Position numbers and translations under genes: made by a program. Shown in pieces: positions 44,362-52,284 of a stretch of 64,000 nt of DNA. The notes under the pieces were generated by a model that had not been told where the DNA came from, made no database searches, and saw only the letters and a list, made by a program, of their open reading frames with translations. How positions within the stretch are numbered: position 1 is the first letter of the stretch; the number at the start of each line of letters is the position of its first letter. This stretch comes from Hymenobacter ginkgonis (GTDB lineage Bacteria; Bacteroidota; Bacteroidia; Cytophagales; Hymenobacteraceae), in the NCBI RefSeq assembly GCF_009755225.1, contig NZ_WQKZ01000002.1:124001-188000 (forward strand), in the 5' to 3' direction.

Positions 44362-44916
44362 ATGTCCCACCCATTTGCTTTTTTTGCTGCTAGCGGCTGC
44401 TGGCTGGCTACCTTGTTGGTGGCAACTAGTAGCGTGGCCAGTGCCCAGGTAGCGCCGGGCCAGGGCGCTAAGCAGCCCACTACCACCATAGCTAAAAAAC
44501 CAGCCCCTTTGCCCACCGCCCAGGTGGAAGAAGCCCTGCGCATGCTGCTACGCGCCGACTCGGTGAACCAGCGCCGGGCCCGCGGCCCTGAATCGGCGGG
44601 ACTGGTTTTTGACCAGACGCTCACCAAGCTGGGACGCGATTTTTTTGAGTTGTTTTATAATGCCTTTGAGGCGCCGGCGGGCGTGCTCGACTACACCGTC
44701 AACATCATCGAGCGGCCGGGGCGCATCGGGTCGGCAGTGGTAGCGCTCACCGTCAACGATGTCGAGCTTTTTGAAACGCCCCTACCCCCCCGGTACGACC
44801 AGATGGGCGAGCTAGCCACCCAAGCCGTAGCCGCTGCCCAGGGCCTGCTGCTCGAAAACCAACGCGTGAGCCGCCAACTCGAATCGGGCCGGCGCGCTCC
44901 CCTCGAAACTTACTAG
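44362..44916 (+). CDS. csgE: Curli assembly factor CsgE
   Basis: 184 aa with a signal peptide (cut after about VASAQ, residue 28). The C-terminal 110 residues match CsgE: GLVFDQTLTKLGRDFFELFYNAFEAP, YTVNIIERPGRIGSAVVALTVNDVELFETPLPPRYDQM, then an Ala-rich helix. In enteric bacteria CsgE forms a cap on the periplasmic side of the CsgG pore and delivers curli subunits. The first 50 residues after the signal are a low-complexity spacer (QGAKQPTTTIAKKPAPLP). The ATG at 44362 is chosen at the signal peptide; an upstream codon at 44287 has no support. csgF follows in 61 bases. Confidence 0.88.
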   Translation: MSHPFAFFAASGCWLATLLVATSSVASAQVAPGQGAKQPTTTIAKKPAPLPTAQVEEALRMLLRADSVNQRRARGPESAGLVFDQTLTKLGRDFFELFYNAFEAPAGVLDYTVNIIERPGRIGSAVVALTVNDVELFETPLPPRYDQMGELATQAVAAAQGLLLENQRVSRQLESGRRAPLETY

Positions 44917-44977
44917 CGCTCTACCCCCCTTTTCCCACCTCTCCTACTCTCTCTTTTTTCTGCCTCCTTTTTCTGCC

Positions 44978-45394
44978 ATGAAGTTACTCTACTGTTTTTT
45001 ACTACTAGGGGCCAGCCTACTGCCGCGCCTCGGAGCAGCCCAAGATTTTGTGTATGAGCCCAAAAACCCGGCTTTCGGGGGCGGCAACACCTTCAACTAC
45101 TCGTGGCTGCTAAGCGCCGCTACTGCCCAGAACACCACCGTTGACCCGAGCCAAACTGCCACTCAGGGCGATGCGCTGTCGCAATTTTCGGCCAACCTCA
45201 ACCAGCAAGTACTTTCGCAGCTAACCAACCGGCTTATCAGCTCGCAGTTTGGGTCGGGCGCTATCAAAGCGGGGGCGTACACGGTGGGCAGCTACCAGGT
45301 GCAGGTGACGCCCGGTAGCGGCGGCGTGGTTATCGTAGTCACCGATACCGGCACCGGCAACCAAACTACTGTTACCATTCCAAACGGCTTGTAG
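44978..45394 (+). CDS. csgF: Curli nucleation/anchoring factor CsgF
   Basis: 138 aa with a signal peptide ending about GAAQ (residue 22). The mature N-terminus DFVYEPKNPAFGGGNTFNYSWLLSAA is the conserved CsgF segment that in E. coli inserts into the CsgG channel. The C-terminal part is Ser/Gly/Thr-rich and beta-like (YTVGSYQVQVTPGSGGVVIVVTDT). It helps hold the curli fibre at the outer surface. The start ATG is at 44978. csgG follows after 24 bases, so the genes are in one operon. Confidence 0.93.
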   Translation: MKLLYCFLLLGASLLPRLGAAQDFVYEPKNPAFGGGNTFNYSWLLSAATAQNTTVDPSQTATQGDALSQFSANLNQQVLSQLTNRLISSQFGSGAIKAGAYTVGSYQVQVTPGSGGVVIVVTDTGTGNQTTVTIPNGL

Positions 45395-45418
45395 GCACTT
45401 CTACGCTGCACGTTGGCA

Positions 45419-46828
45419 ATGAATAAATTCCGGGTAATTACGCTCCTCCTGCTCTTGAGCTGGATGAGCGGGTGTATTCCGTATATGCACCAGCACCTAC
45501 TCACGCCCCAGCCTGCCCGGCTAGGCGCCGAGTCGAACCGCAATGACGTGTGGCGGCAACTGCCAGCCCCGCGCGAGCGCACGGTAGTGGCCGTCTACAA
45601 GTTTCGGGACCAAACCGGCCAGTACAAGCCCCAAGCCAACGGCTCGAGCTTCTCGACGGCCGTAACGCAGGGTACCACCAGCATCCTCATCCGGGCCCTC
45701 GACGAGTCGGGCTGGTTTGAGTCTATTGAGCGCGAAAACATTAGCAACCTCTTGAACGAGCGCAAGATAATTCGCTCGACGCGGGAAGAATTCTCGCAGC
45801 AAACCGGCAAGCCGCAGCCGCCCCTAGCCCCGCTGCTCTTTGCGGGCATCATCCTAGAGGGCGGTATTGTCTCGTATGATTCCAACATCATCACGGGCGG
45901 GGGCGGGCTGCGCTACTTCGGCGCAGGGGCCTCGGGCCAGTACCGGCAGGACCGGGTAACGGTGTACCTACGGGCCATCAGTACCAATTCGGGCCGCGTT
46001 TTCCGCACCGTTTACACTTCTAAAACTATTCTCTCGCAGCAAGTTGACGCCGGCGTATTTCAATTTGTGAGCTTCAAGCGCCTGCTCGAAACCGAAACCG
46101 GCTTCACCTATAACGAGCCCAGCGAGATGGCCGTGAAGGAAGCCATCGAAAAAGCCGTGCAAGCCCTCATTTACGAAGGCTTCGACGACAAGCTGTGGGC
46201 CCCGCGCGATACCGCCGAGCGCCACGGCCCGGGCCGGCTAGCCTACTTGCGCGAGAAGGAAGCCAACCTCGACATCGACGTGCTAGGCCGCGAGACGCAC
46301 CCGCGCCGCCCGGCCTTTAGCATCGGCCTCAACGGAGCCATTCAGCATTACGTCGGCGATTATGACGGTGGCCTAAACCGGCCAGGAGCCGAGCTAACGC
46401 TCCGCTACCGCTTCAGCGAGCCCGCGAGCCTATTCCTGAACCTGGGCCAGGGCCAACTAGCTGCTGGTGCTGGGGGCCTTTCCTTAAACCAAAGGTTCAA
46501 CTATGCCGAAGCGGGTGTGCAATTTCGCCTGCTGCCGCAGGATGCCTTCACGCCCTACCTGCTGCTGGGTGCGGGCGCCACGGCCCGCACCCAGAGCCCT
46601 ACCCCTGAGCAGCCTCGGATGCTGCCGCACCTGCTAGCAGGCGTTGGCACCGAATACCTGCTTACCCCTCGGCTAGGGCTCAACGTTGGCTTCGATGTGC
46701 ACTACTATCTCAGCGACCGACTCGATGGCTTAGCCATTGGCCGCTACAACGATTTCTACATGGCGGGCCGCGCGGGTATTAGCCTCTATATCGGGGCGCA
46801 GCCTGCCAGGGCAGCAGCACCTCGCTAG
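45419..46828 (+). CDS. csgG: Curli secretion channel CsgG with C-terminal beta-barrel extension
   Basis: 469 aa. Lipoprotein signal with lipobox MSGC at about residue 19. The CsgG/HfaB domain (about 30-285) has TVVAVYKFRDQTGQYKP, GTTSILIRALDESGWFESIERENISNLLNERKI, and GGIVSYDSNIITGGGGLRYFGAGASGQYRQDRVTVYLRAIST (the stretch that forms the transmembrane hairpins). E. coli CsgG is about 277 aa; here about 170 residues are added (about 300-469; FSIGLNGAIQHYVGDYDGG ... YMAGRAGISLYIG) with the alternating pattern of an OmpA/OmpW-like barrel. The ATG at 45419 is used; a TTG two codons earlier is unlikely. A 20-bp hairpin follows the gene. Confidence 0.92.
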   Translation: MNKFRVITLLLLLSWMSGCIPYMHQHLLTPQPARLGAESNRNDVWRQLPAPRERTVVAVYKFRDQTGQYKPQANGSSFSTAVTQGTTSILIRALDESGWFESIERENISNLLNERKIIRSTREEFSQQTGKPQPPLAPLLFAGIILEGGIVSYDSNIITGGGGLRYFGAGASGQYRQDRVTVYLRAISTNSGRVFRTVYTSKTILSQQVDAGVFQFVSFKRLLETETGFTYNEPSEMAVKEAIEKAVQALIYEGFDDKLWAPRDTAERHGPGRLAYLREKEANLDIDVLGRETHPRRPAFSIGLNGAIQHYVGDYDGGLNRPGAELTLRYRFSEPASLFLNLGQGQLAAGAGGLSLNQRFNYAEAGVQFRLLPQDAFTPYLLLGAGATARTQSPTPEQPRMLPHLLAGVGTEYLLTPRLGLNVGFDVHYYLSDRLDGLAIGRYNDFYMAGRAGISLYIGAQPARAAAPR

Positions 46829-46856
46829 CCCCGCCTAAGCTTTTTGCGACCGCAAA

Positions 46857-46899
46857 TAAGCTGTTGCGCAGTTTTAGGATAAAACTGCGCAACAGCTTA
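46857..46899 (+). terminator. Terminator-like hairpin after csgG
   Basis: Perfect 20-bp arms 46857-46876 and 46880-46899 with only a 3-nt loop. There is no long T-run after it. Confidence 0.65.
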
Positions 46900-46931
46900 C
46901 TACCCTATTACACATTTATCAGTAAATAAGC

Positions 46932-46973
46932 AAAGGCTGGGTCTGAACTATTCCAAGTTCAGACCCAGCCTTT
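46932..46973 (+). terminator. Second hairpin after csgG
   Basis: Perfect 18-bp arms 46932-46949 and 46956-46973, 6-nt loop, ending in TTT. It is in tandem with the preceding hairpin and probably insulates the csgEFG unit from the curlin genes. Confidence 0.7.
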
Positions 46974-47183
46974 ACGCGTCTATATAGCAACTACTTTAAC
47001 AAGTAACATTCTAAGCTTTTATCTCTTAATACCAGGTATTTATACCTGTTTCATCAACCGATACTAATAGCTTATAAAAATAACATAAAATATTTTATTT
47101 TGTATTTTTCATAGTGAATCTTGCGCCAACCCCAGCAAATGTACTTTACTAATTATATTTTTACTTTTTCCATAAAATTTACC

Positions 47184-47214
47184 TTGACAAACGCGATTTA
47201 GCCCGCTACTTTTG
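47184..47214 (+). promoter_or_regulatory. Promoter of the curlin subunit genes
   Basis: -33 TTG at 47184-47186 and -7 TACTTTTG at 47207-47214, 20 bases apart, an excellent fit to the Bacteroidota consensus (TTTG/TAnnTTTG). Transcription would start near 47220, about 59 bases before the ATG at 47279. Confidence 0.7.
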
Positions 47215-47278
47215 GCTCACTCTTCCGGAAAGAGCACCCGAATACCCACCCTTTTCTCACTTTTTTCTGCATACCACA

Positions 47279-47920
47279 ATGAAGACGTTTAAAACTCTAT
47301 CCCTCTTGGCCGGTGGCATTCTGCTCGCTGGTGCTGTCAATGCTCAAGTTGCAGCTCCACAGCCTGGCTTGCAGGGTCCTGGCGGTATTACCCTCAGCGC
47401 TGCCAACGGCCCGAAGAACAAGGTTACTTCGCCAGCCCGCGCTACTTTCCTCGATGACTCGTATGTGCAGCAGCTGGGTAGCGGTCAGTATGCCAGCGTA
47501 ATTCAGGCAGGCAATGCAGAAACGGCCAACCTGATTCAAACTTCTGAAGCTACAAATTCGGATGCTTACCAGGAGCAGAATAATCCTAATCCCGGCACCA
47601 ACCGCGATTACGCCTACATTCTGCAAAAAAGCGCCAACTCTATCGCTAGCCAGCTCCAGAACGGGGGCGGCAACGCGGCCAAGATTGTGCAGCAGAGCCC
47701 CGGCACCGGCGACCAGGCTTACCAGAGCCAGAATGGTAACAACAACACTGCCGACATCGACCAGTCGGGCAGCGTTCCAGTTGGGGCCAACTTCGCGCAG
47801 CAATTCCAGAGCGGCAATAGCAACTTCGCCCGTACTGTACAGCAGGACGGCCGCGACTGGAGCACTATTGAGCAGCGTGGCACTAGCAACACGGCGCTAG
47901 TTAAACAGTCTGGCATCTAA
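47279..47920 (+). CDS. Curlin-repeat fibre subunit (CsgA-like)
   Basis: 213 aa. Signal peptide MKTFKTLSLLAGGILLAGAV, cut after about NAQ. After a spacer of about 35 residues come six to seven imperfect curlin repeats with the Q-x-G-x-x-N-x-A-x-x-x-Q pattern (QLGSGQYASVIQAGNAETANLIQ, SQLQNGGGNAAKIVQQ, YQSQNGNNNTADIDQSG, QQFQSGNSNFARTVQQ, IEQRGTSNTALVKQSG). Such repeats stack into the cross-beta amyloid of curli. Whether this is the major (CsgA) or minor (CsgB) subunit cannot be decided; being first and directly behind a strong promoter favours the major one. Confidence 0.88.
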   Translation: MKTFKTLSLLAGGILLAGAVNAQVAAPQPGLQGPGGITLSAANGPKNKVTSPARATFLDDSYVQQLGSGQYASVIQAGNAETANLIQTSEATNSDAYQEQNNPNPGTNRDYAYILQKSANSIASQLQNGGGNAAKIVQQSPGTGDQAYQSQNGNNNTADIDQSGSVPVGANFAQQFQSGNSNFARTVQQDGRDWSTIEQRGTSNTALVKQSGI

Positions 47921-47930
47921 GAAGCTGAAT

Positions 47931-47990
47931 AAGTAAACCGCCGAACGCCGCATACGGGCTCTTGCCCAGCGGCCGTTCGGCGGCTTACTT
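47931..47990 (+). terminator. Intercistronic hairpin between the two curlin genes
   Basis: Arms 47931-47947 and 47974-47990 pair in 16 of 17 positions (AAGTAAACCGCCGAACG), 26-nt loop. No strong T-run follows, so it may be a partial terminator or an mRNA-stabilising element that lowers expression of the downstream gene relative to the first. Confidence 0.6.
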
Positions 47991-48021
47991 AATTCGGGTA
48001 CCTCCCAAGCATCTTAAGACC

Positions 48022-48630
48022 ATGAAAAGGCAAGCCAAATGGCTCGTGAGCAGCCTCGCGATGGGCTGTGCGCTTGAAGCCCAGGCGCAGAGCCCAGCCC
48101 AGCCCGACGCTACCGCCCAGCAGCTGGTAGAAAGCATTGGCCCCGACCGCCTACCCGCCGCTACCACCCGCAACGTGCTGAGCCTGACGCAAAGCGGCAG
48201 CGGCAACGCGGCTACCCTCAACCAAGCCAGCTACAGCTTGCAGGCCAACCAAGCCTACATCGTGCAGGTGGGAGCCGCTAATTTGCTCGACCTAGAGCAG
48301 GTAGGCAATGCCAACCGGGCCAATTATACCCAAACTGGTAATGCGAATCAAAGCATCCTCAGCCAGACCGGCAACGCGAATGCCTTGGATGGCAGCCTTA
48401 CCGGTAACCAAAACGCCGTGACCCTGCGCCAGCAGGGCAGCAGCAACGAGATAACCAGCGAAGTAGCCGCCAGCAACCGCCAGTACAACCTCAGCCAAAT
48501 CGGCAACAACAACTCCATCACGCAGCGCGAAACCACTCCCACGGACCAGCGCGGCTACAGCATTGAGCAGCGCGGCAATAATATGCACATCACCGTGGAG
48601 CAAGGCCGCGGGCTGCCTACCCTACCCTAA
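48022..48630 (+). CDS. Curlin-repeat protein (CsgB-like)
   Basis: 202 aa with a signal peptide (cut after about AQAQ, residue 23). Curlin-type repeats run from about 55 to 195: LTQSGSGNAATLNQA, VQVGAANLLDLEQVGNANRANYTQTGNANQSILSQ, TGNQNAVTLRQQGSSNEITSE, QIGNNNSITQRE, IEQRGNNMHITVEQG. It resembles nucleator or minor curli subunits. The ATG at 48022 is chosen at the signal peptide; the longer frame from 47962 begins inside the intercistronic hairpin. It follows the first curlin gene by 101 bases. Confidence 0.86.
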   Translation: MKRQAKWLVSSLAMGCALEAQAQSPAQPDATAQQLVESIGPDRLPAATTRNVLSLTQSGSGNAATLNQASYSLQANQAYIVQVGAANLLDLEQVGNANRANYTQTGNANQSILSQTGNANALDGSLTGNQNAVTLRQQGSSNEITSEVAASNRQYNLSQIGNNNSITQRETTPTDQRGYSIEQRGNNMHITVEQGRGLPTLP

Positions 48631-48706
48631 CTTCTAACTAGCTGCGCGCCGAGCCTTGGCCCGGCCAGCGCCCGTTAGTTCCTTCCCTCTTTTTACTTTC
48701 TTCGCT

Positions 48707-49075
48707 ATGCTACGTACCCTGCTTACCCTCTTACTAGGGGTAGGGGCAGCCGGCAGCTTGCCAACGAGCCCTGCGCCCTGCGAAGTGCACCTAGTGCTAG
48801 CGCACCAGCCGCAGCTGCTCGCGGCAAGCGGCGTGTGCCACAGCCTGCTCGACCAGCCTGCCAGCTACCGCTACGAGCTGGTGGCCCGGCGCTGGGGCCG
48901 CAACAGCAGCACCAGCACGCAGGGAGGCGCTTTCGAGCTGGGGCCGCACCAGGAAGCCCAGCTGTCTAAAACCACGGTCAACGTGGGCCCGGCCGACCAC
49001 TACCTGCTGCGCCTGCGCGTGTACAACGCGGCCGGCCAGCTAGTGGCCCAAGATTCGGTGCGGCAAGACCCCTGA
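48707..49075 (+). CDS. csgH: CsgH-like curli assembly protein
   Basis: 122 aa with a short signal peptide (MLRTLLTLLLGVGAAGSLPT). The mature part is an Ig-like beta-sandwich: YRYELVARRWGRNSSTSTQGGAFELGPHQEAQLSKTTVNV, then YLLRLRVYNAAGQLVAQDSV. This is the CsgH pattern (curli-related chaperone that can inhibit amyloid formation in other bacteria). Two Cys (about 26 and 40) may form a disulfide. The ATG at 48707 is preferred over an upstream codon at 48656. It lies 76 bases after the CsgB-like gene. Confidence 0.75.
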   Translation: MLRTLLTLLLGVGAAGSLPTSPAPCEVHLVLAHQPQLLAASGVCHSLLDQPASYRYELVARRWGRNSSTSTQGGAFELGPHQEAQLSKTTVNVGPADHYLLRLRVYNAAGQLVAQDSVRQDP

Positions 49076-49123
49076 TGCGCGGCTGGCTTTCCCACCCACC
49101 GCCGATTAACTCTACCCTGTTTT

Positions 49124-50659
49124 ATGAAAAATGCACCGCGGCTACTCGCCGTTTGGGGAATTTTTATTGCCTTATTGGGACTCGCAGCTTGCGAGCCTGT
49201 TACCGTTGAACCCACTTCCTACGGCGCCCTGACGGTGACGGTACTCGACGCGAGTTCGGGCCAGCCCCTACCCAATGTGGGCGTGAGCACGAACCCAGCC
49301 TCGGGTTCCTTCGTGACTGATGCGCTGGGCCATGCCACCGTTACGCCGGTGCCGGCGGGCACGGTAGCGGTATCGGCTCGCAAGAGCAACTACACCACCT
49401 TCACTACCAACGTAACCCTGACAGCGGGCGGCACCCAGGCCATTACGCTGCTGCTCGACAAGTCTAACGCCTCTACCCCCCCCGGCGCGCCCAACCGGCC
49501 TTCGCCAGCCAACGGCGCCACTGGCCAGCCTACCGAAGTTACCCTGAGCTGGCACCCTACCGGGGCCACCAAATCTGACTCGCTCACCTACGATGTAGCC
49601 TTGTTTGAGGGCACTTCCACCACTTCGCGGGCGCTCCTCACGGGCAAGCGCGACTCTAGCGTGGTGGCGAAGGGTTTGCGCTTTGGCACCACGTATTTCT
49701 GGCAAGTGACGGTGCACAAGCTTACTAGCACGGGTGCGGCCACCATCAACACCCTGGGGCCGGTCTGGAGCTTCCAAACCCTGCCCTTCCCGGACAACCG
49801 CTACTTGTTTGTGCGCACCGTGAATGGCAGCACTGACATTTACTCTTCCGATGCCACCGGGACCGGCGCCGTGCAGCTCACCCAAACCGGCGCCGTAGAA
49901 GCCGCCCCGCAGTTTAGCCCTAGCCGCGACCTGATAGCCTACACTTCTAACGCCTCGGGGCAGTGGCAGCTCTACACCATGAACCCCGATGGCTCGGGGC
50001 AGCGCCGCATCACGACCCTCTCGGCCGAAGGCTACAACAACAGTGGCCTAGGCTACCGCTGGTCGCCGGATGGGGCCCAACTCATCTACGCCCACTACGA
50101 CCAGCTCTACCGCATCAACCGCGACGGCACGGGCCAGACGCTGCTGGCTACCGCGCCGGGCGGGCGCCACTTCCGCGAGTGCGACTGGACCGTGCAAAAC
50201 GGGGGGCGCCTAGTGGTCCAAACCATGGGTAGCAACATCTACGACAGCGAGTTGTACCTCTACAACGTGGATGGCTCTAACCCGCAGCTGCTGGTGGGCA
50301 ACCTGCCCGGCCGCGTCGATTCGCCGAGCTTCAGCGTTGATGGCCTCAGCGTAGCCTACACCCACGATGCGGCGGGCTTCAACGATGCCAACGGCCGCCA
50401 GCTCGACGCCCGCGTGTACACCTTGGCCCTGGCCGGCGGGCTACCCCTCGATGTATCAGGTAACCCCACTGCCGTAGGCCAGAATAAGCCCGCAGGTACC
50501 AACGACCTGCTGCCGCGCTATTCACCTACTGGCTACGGCTTCATTTTCGTCAATAGCGCCAACGACGACCGCTCACCCCCTGAAGTGTGGACCATGGACC
50601 TCACCGGCCGCTTACGTACTCGCCTCTTCCAAAACGCCACCCAGCCCGACTGGAAATAA
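49124..50659 (+). CDS. Lipoprotein with carboxypeptidase-regulatory, Fn3 and TolB-like propeller domains
   Basis: 511 aa. Lipobox LAAC at about residue 22. Domains in order: carboxypeptidase-regulatory-like sandwich (about 30-115; LTVTVLDASSGQPLPNVGVSTNP), an Fn3-like domain (about 120-225; PNRPSPANGATGQPTEVTLSWHP), and a TolB/WD40-like beta-propeller (about 230-511) with repeated blades (DIYSSDATGTGAVQLT, WQLYTMNPDGSGQRRI, YRINRDGTGQTLL, LYLYNVDGSNPQLL, EVWTMDLTGRLRTRL). It is probably anchored facing the periplasm or the surface. It sits 48 bases after csgH on the same strand and closes the curli cluster, hinting at a fibre-linked role. Confidence 0.8.
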   Translation: MKNAPRLLAVWGIFIALLGLAACEPVTVEPTSYGALTVTVLDASSGQPLPNVGVSTNPASGSFVTDALGHATVTPVPAGTVAVSARKSNYTTFTTNVTLTAGGTQAITLLLDKSNASTPPGAPNRPSPANGATGQPTEVTLSWHPTGATKSDSLTYDVALFEGTSTTSRALLTGKRDSSVVAKGLRFGTTYFWQVTVHKLTSTGAATINTLGPVWSFQTLPFPDNRYLFVRTVNGSTDIYSSDATGTGAVQLTQTGAVEAAPQFSPSRDLIAYTSNASGQWQLYTMNPDGSGQRRITTLSAEGYNNSGLGYRWSPDGAQLIYAHYDQLYRINRDGTGQTLLATAPGGRHFRECDWTVQNGGRLVVQTMGSNIYDSELYLYNVDGSNPQLLVGNLPGRVDSPSFSVDGLSVAYTHDAAGFNDANGRQLDARVYTLALAGGLPLDVSGNPTAVGQNKPAGTNDLLPRYSPTGYGFIFVNSANDDRSPPEVWTMDLTGRLRTRLFQNATQPDWK

Positions 50660-50677
50660 GCGGCTTCTAATACAGGT

Positions 50678-50740
50678 TTGGCGCAAAAAGAGGGGGTAGG
50701 GCCGGCAATGCGCCGGCCCTACCCCCTCTTTTTGCGCCAA
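50678..50740. terminator. Very long bidirectional terminator with GGGGGTAGGG in the stem
   Basis: Perfect 29-bp arms at 50678-50706 and 50712-50740, loop AATGC, between convergent genes ending at 50659 and 50746. The central part of each arm is GGGGGTAGGGCCGG or its complement. Confidence 0.93.
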
Positions 50741-50745
50741 GTCGC

Positions 50746-51543
50746 CTAGTCGCTGGGCGAATCGCGCAGGTGTACTGGTCCGGCTTTGCTTTTGCGGCGC
50801 AGGCGCATGTTCAGCAGCTCCACTATCAGCGAGAACGCCATAGCGAAGTACAGGTAGCCTTTTTCGACCTCCTTGTGGGCGGCCTCCATCACCAGCATAA
50901 AGCCAATCATGATGAGGAACGACAGCGCCAGCATCTTGATGGTAGGGTTGCGGTTTACGAAGTCGGCCACGGCCCCGCTGAACGCCAGCATAATGCCCAT
51001 GGCGCAGATAACGGCCGCTATCATTACCAGCACATTGTCTACCAGGCCCACCGCCGTGAGGATAGAATCGAAGCTAAATACGATGTCAATTACAATAATT
51101 TGGGCAATAATGGCCGACAGGCTGGCGTGGCCTTGGTCAGTGGGAGTTTCCTCTTCCTCGCCTTGCAGCTTAGAATGAATCTCGGTGGTGCTTTTGTACA
51201 TCAAAAACAAGCCGCCAGTCAGCAAAATCAGGTCGCGCCCGCTCACCCCAAAGTTTTCGACGAGGGGCGGAAAGTTGAGCGTAAACAGGGCTGCCCGTAG
51301 GCTCACAATCCACGATATACTCAGCAGCAGCCCAATGCGAAACAGCAGCGCCAGCAACAGGCCAATAGTGCGCCCCCGGGCCTGCTCGCCCGGCGCCAAG
51401 CGGTTGACAGTAATGGAAATAAAGATGATATTGTCAATGCCAAGCACTATCTCCATCACCGTAAGGGTCAAGAGGCTAACCCAAGTCTGAACCTGCCCAA
51501 AGGCGGCAAAATGTTCAGAAGAAAACGCAGAAAAAATGGCCAC
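50746..51543 (-). CDS. TerC-family membrane protein
   Basis: 265-aa integral membrane protein with about seven hydrophobic segments. The first carries the family motif LTVMEIVLGIDNIIFISI, and a second copy lies further on (IIVIDIVFSFDSILTAVGL). These Asp-containing membrane motifs define TerC/YgdQ proteins, thought to move metal ions such as Mn2+ or contribute to tellurite resistance. A charged loop (EIHSKLQGEEEETPTDQGH) separates the halves. The start ATG is at 51543. yajQ lies upstream on the same strand, 108 bases away with a weak hairpin between. Confidence 0.92.
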   Translation of the reverse strand: MAIFSAFSSEHFAAFGQVQTWVSLLTLTVMEIVLGIDNIIFISITVNRLAPGEQARGRTIGLLLALLFRIGLLLSISWIVSLRAALFTLNFPPLVENFGVSGRDLILLTGGLFLMYKSTTEIHSKLQGEEEETPTDQGHASLSAIIAQIIVIDIVFSFDSILTAVGLVDNVLVMIAAVICAMGIMLAFSGAVADFVNRNPTIKMLALSFLIMIGFMLVMEAAHKEVEKGYLYFAMAFSLIVELLNMRLRRKSKAGPVHLRDSPSD

Positions 51544-51592
51544 TAAGCAGGTACTTTAAAAGGAGGAACGAAGACAGCAGAACTACTCAAAC

Positions 51593-51628
51593 GGGACCCA
51601 CCTAGCTAGCAGCTAGCAAATGGGTCTC
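51593..51628 (-). terminator. Weak hairpin after yajQ
   Basis: Outer arms GGGACCCA and TGGGTCTC (one G-U) flank two GCTAGC palindromes; on the minus strand it is followed by GTTTG. It could end the yajQ transcript. Confidence 0.35.
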
Positions 51629-51651
51629 ATCCTTCATTCCTACGGGGCTAG

Positions 51652-52143
51652 CTAAGATTTCATGTTGACAAACTGCAAGGGCTGGCCGTTGTCGGTGCGG
51701 CGCAGCAGCGCGATTACCGCCTGCAAGTCGTCTATCTTTTTGGCCGTCACCCGAATCTGGTCGTCCTGCATTTGGGCCTCCACCTTGATTTTGCTATCCT
51801 TGATGGCTTTGATAATCTTGCGGCCCGCATCCTTATCTACTCCGGCGCGCACTTTCACCGTTTTTTTAATGAGGCTGCCACTGGGCTGCTCCTCGGCCGT
51901 GAAGTCAAGCGCCGTACCGTCGATGCCCTGCTTCACAATGCGCGTCAGCAAGATATCTTCGAGGGCCTTGATGCGCATCGAATTCTCGGAGCTTAGTAAG
52001 ACGGTGTTGTCCTTTTTATTTAGCTCCATGCCGCCCTTGGTGTCGCGTAGGTCGTAGCGGGTGGCCAGTTCCTTTTTGGCGGTATTAATGGCGTTTTCCA
52101 GCGTTTGGGGGTCTACTTTGCTTACAATATCAAACGAGGGCAT
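51652..52143 (-). CDS. yajQ: YajQ-family nucleotide-binding protein
   Basis: 163-aa cytoplasmic protein: MPSFDIVSKVDPQTLENAINTAKKEL start, RYDLRDTKGG, LDFTAEEQPSGSLIKKTVKVRAGVDKDAGRKIIKAIKDSKIKVEAQMQDDQIRVT. These are standard YajQ motifs (two ferredoxin-like folds). Some members bind cyclic di-GMP or other nucleotides and regulate virulence; the ligand here is unknown. Length and both ends match the family. Confidence 0.95.
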   Translation of the reverse strand: MPSFDIVSKVDPQTLENAINTAKKELATRYDLRDTKGGMELNKKDNTVLLSSENSMRIKALEDILLTRIVKQGIDGTALDFTAEEQPSGSLIKKTVKVRAGVDKDAGRKIIKAIKDSKIKVEAQMQDDQIRVTAKKIDDLQAVIALLRRTDNGQPLQFVNMKS

Positions 52144-52284
52144 GGTGGAGTTGGCTGAAATAATGAACGAACGAAAACAGAAATGGCAGATGAACTTTAG
52201 GTAAAGGTAAGGGGCATTGGCGAGGGCAGAAGCATCTTCGCGGTCGTAGCGGCCCCAGTGGCGCTGCCTACCTGCACTATCCTC

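Larger units (their letters stand above)
46829..47278. other. Regulatory gap upstream of the curlin genes (450 bp)
   Basis: AT-rich region, unlike the surrounding GC-rich DNA. It holds two perfect hairpins near csgG (46857-46899 and 46932-46973), then about 200 bases without structure, and a clear promoter at 47184-47214. No reading frame in it looks coding. Confidence 0.7.
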
